From: Chrysemys picta bellii
Taxonomy: Eukaryota; Chordata; Testudines; Emydidae
NCBI RefSeq assembly: GCF_011386835.1
Contig: NC_088792.1
Span: 218,708,394-218,772,393, forward strand
Direction of reading: 5' to 3'
DNA length: 64,000 bases
Shown: positions 54,254-64,000 of the stretch, one piece after another
Numbering within the stretch: the first letter of the stretch is position 1
Layout: each line of letters starts with the position of its first letter
Position numbers and translations under genes: made by a program
Notes under the pieces: generated by a model
Seen by the model: only the letters and a program-made list of their open reading frames with translations
Told to the model about the DNA's origin: nothing
Databases searched by the model: none

Positions 54254-54256
54254 TAA

Positions 54257-55695
54257 CACTTACGAATCACAGGTTGGTTTGTGGTCTGAAAAATAACGTT
54301 TTACATCTTTATGCCCCACCTGCCTTTTTTATTTTTAAATCTTTTATTCATATTAGTATCTTATCCTAATAAGCTCTTAGCCTCTGCCATAACAATATAT
54401 TCTACAAGTTAGTAACACCCATTTCAGAACCCTCTCTAGATATGCTGTATTGTTTGATAGGGTGAACCAGAACTGAACTAAGTATTCCAAATGTGGTGTA
54501 CCATGACTTCAATGAGTTGACATTTTTGGTAGTATTTTCTATTCCATTCCTTATGCAGCCTTGTTTGGTATGACTGCTGCTCCACAGAGACCAGAATTTT
54601 TCATTGAACTAGCCATAAAGACACCCACAACTTTCTTCTCAGTGGTTAATTTAGAACCCAGCAGCCTGTATTAATATTTCAAATTATTCCTTCTAACATA
54701 CATTCCCAGGCATATGTCAGCATTGTTTTTGTGTGGCTAGCTTACGTGCTACTTCTGACTAACACTTGTCATTTACAAATCCTCCTTGCTGTTTACCCCC
54801 TTTTCAATAATTTAGTTAGAACACTGGAATATCCTGCTTAAATTTTTTTACTGTACTAAATGTTGACAAATTCAATACAGTGGGATTAAATGATCAGTTT
54901 CTAATGTATTGAACTTTATTCATCTTTAGCTTGTTTTCTCAAGAAACTTTCTTTTGTCATGTTCAAATACTCTCTTGATCTCATGTACATGTAGGGAAGC
55001 TGTGCATAATCTGAAACAGTGCGAGAACTGACCTTGTGCTCTGAGAGCAGATGAGGAGCATAATTCAATAGCTAAAGGCCCCCTTTCCACATCTATAAAA
55101 TGTCTGTAGTATTAGTGTTATGCCTGCATGCTGCATCCTCTGATTTACGTTCTCACCCCAACAAGAGAGAGAAAATGACTGGGAAGACATCCTGAGCTGT
55201 CCTATACATTATAAATTTACCGCAATATGTATTTACTGTAGGAAAATGACCTAATATGAAACCTTGACTTTATTATAGCTCGTTATGGTAAAAGTTTAAG
55301 TTCAAAGCAGAAAAACATCTTTGAACAGCAATTACAAACATTGGTGGGAGGAAGAGAAACAAAGCAGTAATCTGAGGGAAAAGGAAAAATGGTTACTTTG
55401 TTCTTTTAAACTGCTAGAAAACAAAATGAAGTCTGTTTGCAGTTTCTGAACACTGGGTTGAAGTGTTCACCAAGATTTAGCTTCACTTTTTGAAATGCAT
55501 AAAAAGGAAAATAAGCTATTAATAAAGCCAATGGATTTTAATTTCCAAAAGTCACAAGCACTAATCTCTCTGTAGTAAAAATACTAAAGAATAATATGCA
55601 CTGATTTAGGTTGCATTGATGTCAAAAAGCAGTGGTTCTAGAAGAATTTTGACATTTGTGCTTTAAAATGCATAAAAATTGTTAGCTTGTTCTAC
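54257..55695. other. Intergenic, nothing recognised
   Basis: AT-rich unique-looking sequence; may include distal 3' flank of the MCM4-like locus. Confidence 0.45.
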
Positions 55696-55936
55696 AAAGC
55701 ACTTTATTGAAAATACACATTGCAATGAAATGTTAGTAACCCATTTTGTTCAAACAAATATCGCTGTGTTTAATTTCAGCTTTTTGCAGTCCTTATTTAC
55801 AGTGCTGGCAATGGTGTTCACCAACAGGTCGCCAACATGAATTTGGCCACAGTGAATAATATTCTTAAATGTGAAAGGTCTCAAGGGAAGTACTTTGGAA
55901 AAAACAGTAAAACTCTGCTGTTAAGTTAGCATTTCA

Positions 55937-56134
<198 letters not shown>

Positions 56135-56516
56135 TCAAATTTGCCAGGTTTTAGGTAAAAGTTTTGTCTTTTTAAGCTGTGAAATTCATCCTGGAATGCA
56201 ACAGTTAAAGTGGGTTCTTTCTGGCTTGTGCATCCTCAATGGTAATAAGAGATTCTGCGATCCTGGCTTACGATTTTGTTGACGTACAAACCAGAATAGA
56301 CACCTATAGCTGACAAGAATAATCAGTTTATTTTTGTCAGCAAGACAAGTGTGTAAGTAATCAAGATCTCTTCTATTCCACAGGTGGAACTTATGTCTAT
56401 GAAAGAAACACTAATTGAAACCAGAATTAAGCTAGTTAATCAGGAACACCTGATGACCAACTGGCAAGCGGGCTAATCTTATGCCTATTGATGTGTCAGG
56501 TGGACAGCAAGTAAAT

Positions 56517-56945
56517 AGATTCCAAGGCCAGAAGGGACTACTGTAAACACTGATTACCCGTATAACAAACGGCATACATACAATTTCTAGAGCATATCTT
56601 TTAGAAAAACATCCAACCTTGATTTAAAAATTATCCAACTTCAACTTCCATTAGATCACATTATATATTTCTCTGCTAGATTGAAGAGCCCATACCAAGT
56701 ATTTATTCCCCATGTAGATACTTAGACTACAATCAACTTACCCTTTAACCATCTCTTTGTTAAGATAAATAGACTAAGCTCTGAGTATCACTTTAAGGCA
56801 GGTTTTCTAATCCTTTAATCAGTCTCAGGGGTGTTCTCTGAACCCCCTTTAATTTATCAACATCATTCTTGAACTGTGAGCACCAGAACTGGACAAGTAT
56901 TCCAGCAGCAGTTGCCAAATACAGAGGTAAAATAACCTCTCCACT
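56517..56945 (-). mobile_element. Old CR1-group fragment in MCM4 intron
   Basis: Complemented motifs GATTCCAAGGCCAGAAGGGAC, AAAACATCCAACCTTGATTT, TGAACCCCCTTTAATTTATC and CACCAGAACTGGACAAGTATTCCAGCAG match the 3' half of an L3/CR1-like LINE. Strongly diverged. Confidence 0.75.
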
Positions 56946-57084
56946 GTTAGTCGAGATTTCCATTTAGTTTTCCTATTCAACTGAGATACAACTATAATCA
57001 GTACTGAGGACCCTGCTGAGTACACAGAAGATCCCCCATGAGATGGAAAAATCAAAGTAGTATACAAAGAAAGCAGAAACTTAC

Positions 57085-57216
57085 TGCATCAGACTGTGCA
57101 CGGAGATCGTCAAAGAGCTGTTGGTATTTTAGAGCTGGTGTTTTACCCTTTGACTGGATAAGCTTCTTCAAGGCTTGAGCCAGCTCCTCCTTACGTTTAT
57201 GGGCAGTGGCAGTTAT
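57085..57216 (-). pseudogene. MCM4: MCM4 penultimate exon remnant
   Basis: Encodes [20 protein letters not shown] and on to [14 protein letters not shown]. Donor GCA|GTAAG is intact and the acceptor CCAAG(AG) plausible. The His in ATAHKRK replaces an Arg found in relatives (CGT to CAT). Confidence 0.88.
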
Positions 57217-57265
57217 CTCTTGGAAAAAAGTACATAAAAGTTACAAAGGATATAATATTGACTTC

Positions 57266-58030
57266 TATGATGAGATAACTGGCTCTGTGGATGAGGGGAA
57301 AGCAGTGGACGTGTTATTCCTTGACTTTAGCAAAGCTTTTGATACGGTCTCCCACAGTATTCTTGCCAGCAAGTTAAAGAAGTAAGGGCTGGATGAATGG
57401 ACTATAAGGTGGATAGAAAGCTGGCTAGATAGTCGGGCTCAACGAGTAGTTATCAATGGCTCCATGTCTAGTTGGCAGCCGGTATCAAGCAGAGTGCCCC
57501 AAGGGTCGGTCCTGGGGCCAGTTTTGTTCAGTATCTTCATTAATGATCTGGAGGATGGCGTGGATTGCATCCTCAGCAAGTTTGCAGATGACACTAAACT
57601 GGGAGGATAGGGATAGGATACAGAGGGACCTAGACAAATTAGAGGATTGGGCCGAAAGAAATTTGATGAGGTTCAACAAGGACAAGTGTAGAATCCTGCA
57701 CTTAGGACGGAAGAATCCCATGCACTGCTACAGACTAGGGACCGAATGGCTAGGCAGCAGTTCTGCAGAAAAGGACCTAAGGGTTACAGTGGACGAGAAG
57801 CTGGATATGAGTTGACAGTGTGCCCTTGTTGCCAAGAAGGCTAATGGCATTTTGGGCTGTATAAGTAGGGGCATTGCCAGCAGATCGAGTGACGTGATCA
57901 TTCCCCTCTATTCGACATTGGTGAGGCCTCATCTGGAGTACTGTGTCCAGTTTTGGGCTCCACACTACAAGAAAGATGTGGAAAAATTGGAAAGAGTCCA
58001 GCAAAGGACAACAAAAATGATTAGGGGGCT
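57266..58030 (+). mobile_element. CR1 fragment lacking its 3' end, in the MCM4 pseudogene
   Basis: Begins GATGAGATAACTGGCTCTGTGG (5' truncation) and stops abruptly after ACAAAAATGATTAGGGGGCTGG, without the CR1 3' UTR and tail. It carries a TAA at about 57381-57383 in the KKYGLDEW stretch and a further indel near 57605, so the ORF2 fragment is dead. Since CR1 insertions start at the 3' end, loss of that end implies a later deletion or recombination at about 58030. Confidence 0.88.
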
Positions 58031-58388
58031 GGGGATGAGAGGTTTGGGGTGCAGGAGGTGAGCAAGCGGCTCCGCACGGCTCTCGCCTGCAGGCACTGCC
58101 CCCCAGCTCCCATTGGCTGGGAACTAGCCAATGAGAATGCAGAGCCGGGGCTCGGGCAGCATGTGGAGCCCCGTGGCCCCCCTGCCTAGGAGCCGGACCT
58201 GCTGCTGGCTGCTTCCAGGGCGCACTGCGGTGTCAGAACAGGTAGGGACTAGCCTGCCTTAGCCAGGCAGCACTGCTGATGAGACTTTTAACAGCCCGGT
58301 TGGTGGTGCTGACCAGAGCTACCGCGACCCAGTGCCTTACATTCCGCGAACCAGTACTGGGTTGCGACCTGCAGTTTGAAAACCACTG
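58031..58388 (-). mobile_element. hAT-like fragment with one terminal repeat
   Basis: Ends on the right with GTTTGAAAACCACTG, whose complement CAGTGGTTTTCAAAC is a common amniote hAT end. The left end is missing at the CR1 junction. GC-rich interior, no transposase. Confidence 0.65.
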
Positions 58389-58939
58389 CTTTAAGTAGAT
58401 TAGCTTGCTGGGGCTATCACAGTGGATAGCAGGGAGCTGTGCAGCCTTAATATCCCTTGTCAGAAGGGTCCCTATCCAGAGACAGGTGATGACTGAAGAT
58501 TTGACTGGGCATTTCCAGAGTGAATCATGGAGGGGGAAAATACAGGAGCAGTTACCCTGAAACTGAGACAGTTATCATTAATGCTAAATCTGGTCTCAAA
58601 CCACAAAGGAATATGTAGAATGCTAAAGCCTATCACTACTATCTGTACAGGAATATCTACACAAAAGCATGAGAAAGTTCTACTGAAATGATGTGATGGC
58701 CCTGTAAGAGTACAGGAAACCTGCTCAGGGACAGACAGGTTGGGAAAGGATGACTTCCATGCAGGATTAAAAGGAAGGAGAATAGTCAATACATATCACA
58801 GATTTTAAAAAGATTTCAAGAGCCTAATAATAAAGGAAATGGTGTACACTGTTCTGGTACATCTTATCTCACAGGAAGGTTCTCCCCCACTCCACTTTTT
58901 AAATCTTTTACTTTAAATTTCACATCCACATCTTTTTAC

Positions 58940-59147
58940 CTCAATAAGGGCCTGACTTGCTTCTTCACTTAGTCTAGGATTAACATAGCTACGAGCATAC
59001 GCAACGTAATCCCTCAATACTGCCATGTCCATGTACTCTTCTTCCACCTGCTCTTCACTTTGGTAGTACAGCGCAACCAAGTGGTGAGCAAGACGTCTGT
59101 CACAGGCCTCATCATGTGGGTCCAACATTAGAAAGATCAGATCAAAT
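58940..59147 (-). pseudogene. MCM4: MCM4 exon remnant (sensor region and beyond), acceptor destroyed
   Basis: 69 codons from [19 protein letters not shown] to [12 protein letters not shown], with an intact GAG|GTAAAA donor. The acceptor reads TGCAC|A where AG is expected, so normal splicing from exon B would fail. Some substitutions ([10 protein letters not shown] for the conserved serine/proline stretch) suggest relaxed constraint. Confidence 0.88.
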
Positions 59148-60012
59148 GTGCATGGAATAAAGATCCAATAGTTAGTGCATAAACTTTTCCCCACCATTTA
59201 CACTACTTGGTTTTATGATTTTGATCAACCAAGCGGAAGCTGTCTGAAATCTAAAATCTAACATTTTATTCATTACATCAGGAGTACACGATACTCTCAG
59301 GAGGTAAAAAAAGAGAGTGAAAATGTGATTTTGCTTTCTGTCTACAGAGTTGAATATTTGAAGGCAGGATGTTTTCAGAGGGCTTCCAACTATGGAATTT
59401 TCTCCCATCATTCACCTAACAACCTCTGAAGGCTGGGACCTTGAAGGCATAGCGTAAACTTCATTTACTCAAGATTCTGTGTGATGAGGTGGCGTCTACA
59501 CATGCTTCCAGTTTGATCTTGAGGGGGAAATCTATTTACATGTATTTGAAGTTTGTCTGCTTAATGTATTGAATAATTCATGGGTGCAACTGTATTCTGA
59601 GAAGAATGTGATGGGCATATTTTTAGTTAGATTTCAAAAGATGACAACTACCTGACATTTATTAAATCAATGGAATTAGATGCTTATAATCATCCACAGT
59701 TACTTATTTTCTACACTGCCTAAAAGAGTTCTAGGTGCCTCATGATAGGAGATATAGTACCTATTTTAAGAGGTTAAAAACCTTAATTTATCATCAACAG
59801 GCTCAGGCCCACAAAAAACAGGGTGACACTTGACATAAGAATACAAACCATACACTTGTATACTATTATATTTGGCTTCCTAATTTGTAAAGCATGCAAT
59901 GGCTTAAAGACTAATTTTTATACTTTTCCTAAAATGTGATGCCTCTATCATTGTTCATTAAACACTTACTCCAGCTACTAACACAGCCTGACAGGAAGAA
60001 AAGGCAACTCAC

Positions 60013-60246
60013 GGAATGTTTACACTGGAGCTGAGGTGTAACTTCCAGCTTGGATAGACATACCCAGGTTAGCTGCCCGAGTATGCACTTTCAGATGGGA
60101 TCATGCTTGGAGCACCTATCCTGTCCCACTGCTTGCACTGCTGTGGCTACACTTCTATCTTTAGCACTGTAGCTTGATAACCACTACAGCAGGTATATCT
60201 ACTTGAGCTGGAAATTACACTCCAGCTCCAAGTAGATACATGCCCT
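60013..60246. mobile_element. MITE with TTTACACTGGAGCTG / GTAGATACATGCCC ends
   Basis: The two ends are roughly inverted (GGAATGTTTACACTGGAGCTG against GGCATGTATCTACTTGGAGCTG complemented). Probably a Harbinger-type or similar MITE in an MCM4 intron. Target duplication unclear. Confidence 0.5.
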
Positions 60247-60514
60247 TAGAACTAAATGTAAAATACTTGAGATTTTAAAATCCCAGTGCCTGTGCAGTGA
60301 CACAAAATCTTGAAACAAGCAGAACAATGGATACAACAAAACCTTAGCGACACTACCAAATGCCATTATTCAATATCAAGCACTATATACTGGTCAGTCA
60401 TTTACAGTCCTTTGCTAGAGTATTAGTTAAAAACATTACCTTTAAAGTAAATTTAGAAAAAAAACTTCAGCTTTCTACATTGCAAATGCAACTCCCAATC
60501 AACATGTTTCTGCA

Positions 60515-60546
60515 CGCACACGCACACGCACACACACACACACACG
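60515..60546. repeat. (CA)n microsatellite with CACG variants
   Basis: About 15 CA units, some as CG. A TA/CA compound microsatellite is also seen at 63341-63381. Confidence 0.95.
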
Positions 60547-60603
60547 AAGAGGTAGAAAGTTGTTTTGTAAAAACAAAGCATGCAGCATGGAACTAGAAGT
60601 CTA

Positions 60604-60744
<141 letters not shown>

Positions 60745-61156
60745 TCAAAAGGAAACGTATTTGAGAGCAAACAACCTTTCCTAGTGGAAGGAAGATTCCA
60801 GCAGCTATGTTAAGAGTCCCAAGACTCGCTTATTCTAACAAAAAATACTTTAAAGAATTAACTCTTGCTGGGTTCACCAAAAATGCTTTATAAAAAGGGT
60901 TCTCTAGATCAAGAGAAACAACCTCATTACGAAAGCTTTGGTACAAAATGGAACAAGGTTATCTGGAAGGAGTATTACATGCAGTGTGCAGCCATACATA
61001 CTGAGTCTGCAACATACTGAGTCTGCAACATACTGAATGTTATCACTGAAATACAGCTCCAACATCTATACTGTTACTCAACATTGAGGTTGTATTTCTG
61101 TCAATAGTCTTCTCTCCAGTTCCCACATTACCTTTTCAATTATCTTATTTTGTCAT

Positions 61157-61764
61157 TAGGGGTCTCGATTATTTGCAGTTAACTCATGTGATTAACTCAA
61201 AAAATTAATTGCAATCGCAGTTTTAATCATACTGTTAAACGATAGAATACCAATTAAAAATTACTAAATATTTTGGATGTTTTTCTACATTTTCATATAT
61301 ACTGTATTCTGTTTTGTAACTGAAATCAAAGTGTACATTATTTTTTATTACAAATATTTGCACTGTAAAAATGATAAAAGAAACAGTATTTTTCAATTCA
61401 CCCCATACAAGCAATCTCTTTGTCGTGAAAGTGCAACTTACAAACAATTTTTTTTTGTTACATAACTGCACTCAAAAACAAAACAATGTAAAACTTCAGA
61501 GCCTACAAGTCCATTCAGTCCTACTTCTTGTTCAGCCAATCGCTAAGACAAACAAGTTTGTTTACATTTACGGGAGATACTGTTGCCCTCTTCTTATTTA
61601 CAATATCACCAGAGAGCGAGAACAGGCAGTTGCATGGCACTTTTGCAGCCAGCATTGCAAGGTATTTACATGCCAGATATGCTAAACATTCGTATGCCCC
61701 TTCATGCTTGGGCCATCATCTTTGTACTTGTGCGATTAATCTTTTTAATCCTTTGACAGCCCTA
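61157..61764 (-). mobile_element. hAT element with deleted interior, transposase C-terminal remnant
   Basis: The ends GATTATTTGCAGTTAACTC and TTTTTAATCCTTTGACAGCCCTA, and the minus-strand coding remnant LFSLSGDIVNKK-like (here with NCLFSLSGDIVNKKRATVSP) and VNKLVCLSDWLNKK, match the hATC dimerisation domain of a widespread hAT family. The rest of the transposase is deleted. It sits in the intron between MCM4 exons A and B. Confidence 0.7.
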
Positions 61765-61823
61765 TTAAGCATCTAACAGATATTAACCTGGGTAGCATGG
61801 TACAATGTTGAGTTAGAGTCTTA

Positions 61824-62078
<255 letters not shown>

Positions 62079-62397
62079 CTATAAAAATAAGATTTTTTCC
62101 AACTCAGACACCAAAATTCTTGATAATTACATGAGCCAATCTCTGATTAACTGAAATGTCAAATGAAAATTGTCTCAAATCATTAACAGAACACATGTAA
62201 AGCTGGGGTACTGTTTTCTGTCAAGTATCACTAAAAAGGGTAGTGGAGTTCTATCTTTGAAGCTTCAAAGATTTTCCAGGTCAAATCTGCTTAGATTACT
62301 TTTTAAATTAAACCGCCAGCTCTGCAAAGTCAATTTTGAATTTAAACATTGAGCTAGGTTCTTTCTGGATCTCATCATCAACAAAGACTTTACAGGT

Positions 62398-62650
62398 GGT
62401 GTGATGCTGTATAAAAGAAGGTGAGCATGTATTGTGTGTAGCGCAATTGCAATGCATTGCGCAATTGTGATAAATCTTATACATATGTCATGTAAGGTAT
62501 CATTGGAAAAGTTATAGTCTGCTAAGTATGATTATCCTGTTTGTGTGCATGTAGCATCATTGTATATGAAGTTATGAAACTTAGCTGTGTGTTTGTATCT
62601 CAAACCTGTTGTAATCCTGGGTAAGACCCCCTAGACAGATTTACATCACG
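62398..62650 (+). repeat. LTR-like interspersed repeat, same family as 31.8-31.97 kb
   Basis: Shares GATAAATCTTATACA, AAGGTATCATTGGAAAAGTTATAG and GTAGCATCATTGTATATGAAGTTATG with the complement of 31805-31975. A GCGCAATTGCAATGCATTGCGCAATTG palindromic stretch lies at about 62440-62467. Confidence 0.5.
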
Positions 62651-62659
62651 GCTAACCAG

Positions 62660-63340
62660 CAGGGTGGATTTGATTTAAACCAAATTGATTTAAATCATGA
62701 TTTAAATCACTAGTCAGGAAGATTCCATTTAATCATGGTTTTCTACATAAAAGTGCATTCTTGTTGGTTGTTATAACTTTAATACACATTCTTCACAACT
62801 CAGAGATAGATGTAGGTTTCATTTTTAGAAGGTACATACTATACATTTTTAAACAGTGATTTATTTTGAAAACTTTTCAGATTAGTTTTACAGCTATATC
62901 AGAAAATGAATGATTGGTTATTTCATTTACCAAAGGTAACTGAAGCAGATATTTATGAAGTCATTGGGAGGTGAACTCTCTCTAATTTAATAGGTTAATC
63001 ATTAATATTTGGAGGATTTTCTTGCCATGCTGTATTAGGAGGAGAACATCACCAGGCAGACATTTAAATTGTTTTATTTAACTAAAACAATAACGTTAAG
63101 TATTCTGGATATTTTTCTTCAACAGCAAACATATAATAGTTGAACAAAACAAGCATATGTCTCTCACTTCTCACATTTATCTCCAGACTTCTCCGTGTCC
63201 AGATCTATTCCGCCCCCAACAATCTTCTATTCATTGAACTTTTTGAAACTTTGCACTTTTAGAGAGAGGTAAGGGATTGACTCTGTGTACACAAATTTGG
63301 AGAGGGACAATAGAGTTGAAGGTCTGCTATTTCTCACCGC

Positions 63341-63380
<40 letters not shown>

Positions 63381-63804
63381 GAAAAACATCTTTGCTGTTA
63401 ACAAGCATGTTACCTCTGGAGACACAAATCCACAGTTTGAGAACTGTAAAACTAAGCATCTCTGAGGGTATCTTCTAGACTGAGCACTGAGTCCCATTGG
63501 GTAGATAGAAAGATTAACCTAAATAATATATACAGAAGCCCCTGTAACCACATAAGATTGGGTACCTAATCCATGAACTATTGGAACTCATTTACAAGAC
63601 ATGAATATATTGTCTCATACTATAGAATTAGAATTTATAATCCCTATTCCATGATGAGATACATTATAGCTCAAAGATATCTTAATTAAAACTATCTTTA
63701 GATAGGTTTTTTCCTGAAAAAGCATTTCATCAAAAAAATCCAATTTAAATTAAAAAAATCTGATTTTTTAATTTTTTTGAAATCATTGATTTTTATCCAC
63801 CATG
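62660..63804. mobile_element. Non-autonomous DNA element with CAGGGTGGAT-type ends
   Basis: The left end CAGGGTGGATTTGATTTAAA and (inverted) right end CATGGTGGATAAAAATCAAT are similar inverted repeats. The AT-rich interior has many TGATTTAAATCA-like motifs and a compound microsatellite. Flanking 8-mers do not match. To the window end no MCM4 exon is seen. Confidence 0.65.
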
Positions 63805-64000
63805 GTCTGGAATAGTATCTGTTAAATATTAACTGAGTACATCATAATTGGTGACAGAATACTGTTTAAGTGTGAAGTGGAAATACCATCTGATTATATA
63901 GTGATATCTTAATTTTGGTGTAAAATACCTTTAGCGTTCTAAATATTCCCCCTTTCTTAGATCAACAATAATGTAACCACAGCTACCAGTAGGGACTATA

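Overview
This is vertebrate, almost certainly turtle, genomic DNA. The evidence is a cryptodiran-type tRNA-derived SINE with a CR1-like tail (about 27.82-28.01 kb, with a split copy at 25.28/27.35 kb), abundant CR1 LINEs of several ages, Penelope-like elements with a GIY-YIG nuclease, Harbinger and hAT DNA transposons, and an R2-type LINE. Host genes are sparse. The only protein-coding host locus I recognise is a decaying, intron-containing copy of the 3' half of MCM4 on the minus strand at the right edge (55.7-62.1 kb). There is also one intact tRNA-Ala(AGC) gene at 45.03 kb with two decayed relatives, and a GC-rich, CpG-island-like stretch at 8.8-9.3 kb that could be a promoter.

Layout. 0-4.3 kb: a truncated CR1 abutting a GATA microsatellite, then GC-rich non-autonomous DNA elements. 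4.3-7.4 kb: a young CR1 with an uninterrupted ORF2 (endonuclease plus reverse transcriptase). 8.1-9.3 kb: purine-rich minisatellite and CpG-rich stretch. 9.73-14.14 kb: a complete 4.4-kb Harbinger transposon with terminal inverted repeats (TIRs) and a TTT target duplication. It has an intact two-exon Myb/SANT-like gene on +, a broken DDE transposase on - converging on it, and a third ORF with a possible BEN-like domain, antisense in the Myb gene intron. 15-19 kb: a MIR-like SINE, a pogo/Tigger-like element, and a hAT transposon with a second hAT element inside it. 18.9-24.7 kb: two Penelope-like copies flanking an R2-type LINE that is itself split by a solo LTR. 25.3-27.4 kb: a CR1 inserted inside a SINE. 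28.2-36.7 kb: an old L1-type LINE broken up by a DIRS-like element, other LTR-like DNA, and two CR1-group LINEs. 36.7-44 kb: GC-rich hAT-like elements, minisatellites and unique sequence. 45-47.9 kb: tRNA-Ala cluster and a third Penelope-like copy. 48.5-54.3 kb: Harbinger MITEs, an older Harbinger relic and two LTRs. 55.7-64 kb: the MCM4 pseudogene and the elements in its introns.

How it fits together. Most coding potential belongs to mobile elements, and nesting plus target-site duplications allow a relative chronology. The best candidates for something under-described are the three-ORF Harbinger element, the recurrent 5' end shared by two independently inserted Penelope-like copies, the R2-type element outside 28S rDNA, and the MCM4 copy with several independent disabling changes. 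All protein assignments come from motif recognition by eye. No database search was possible.
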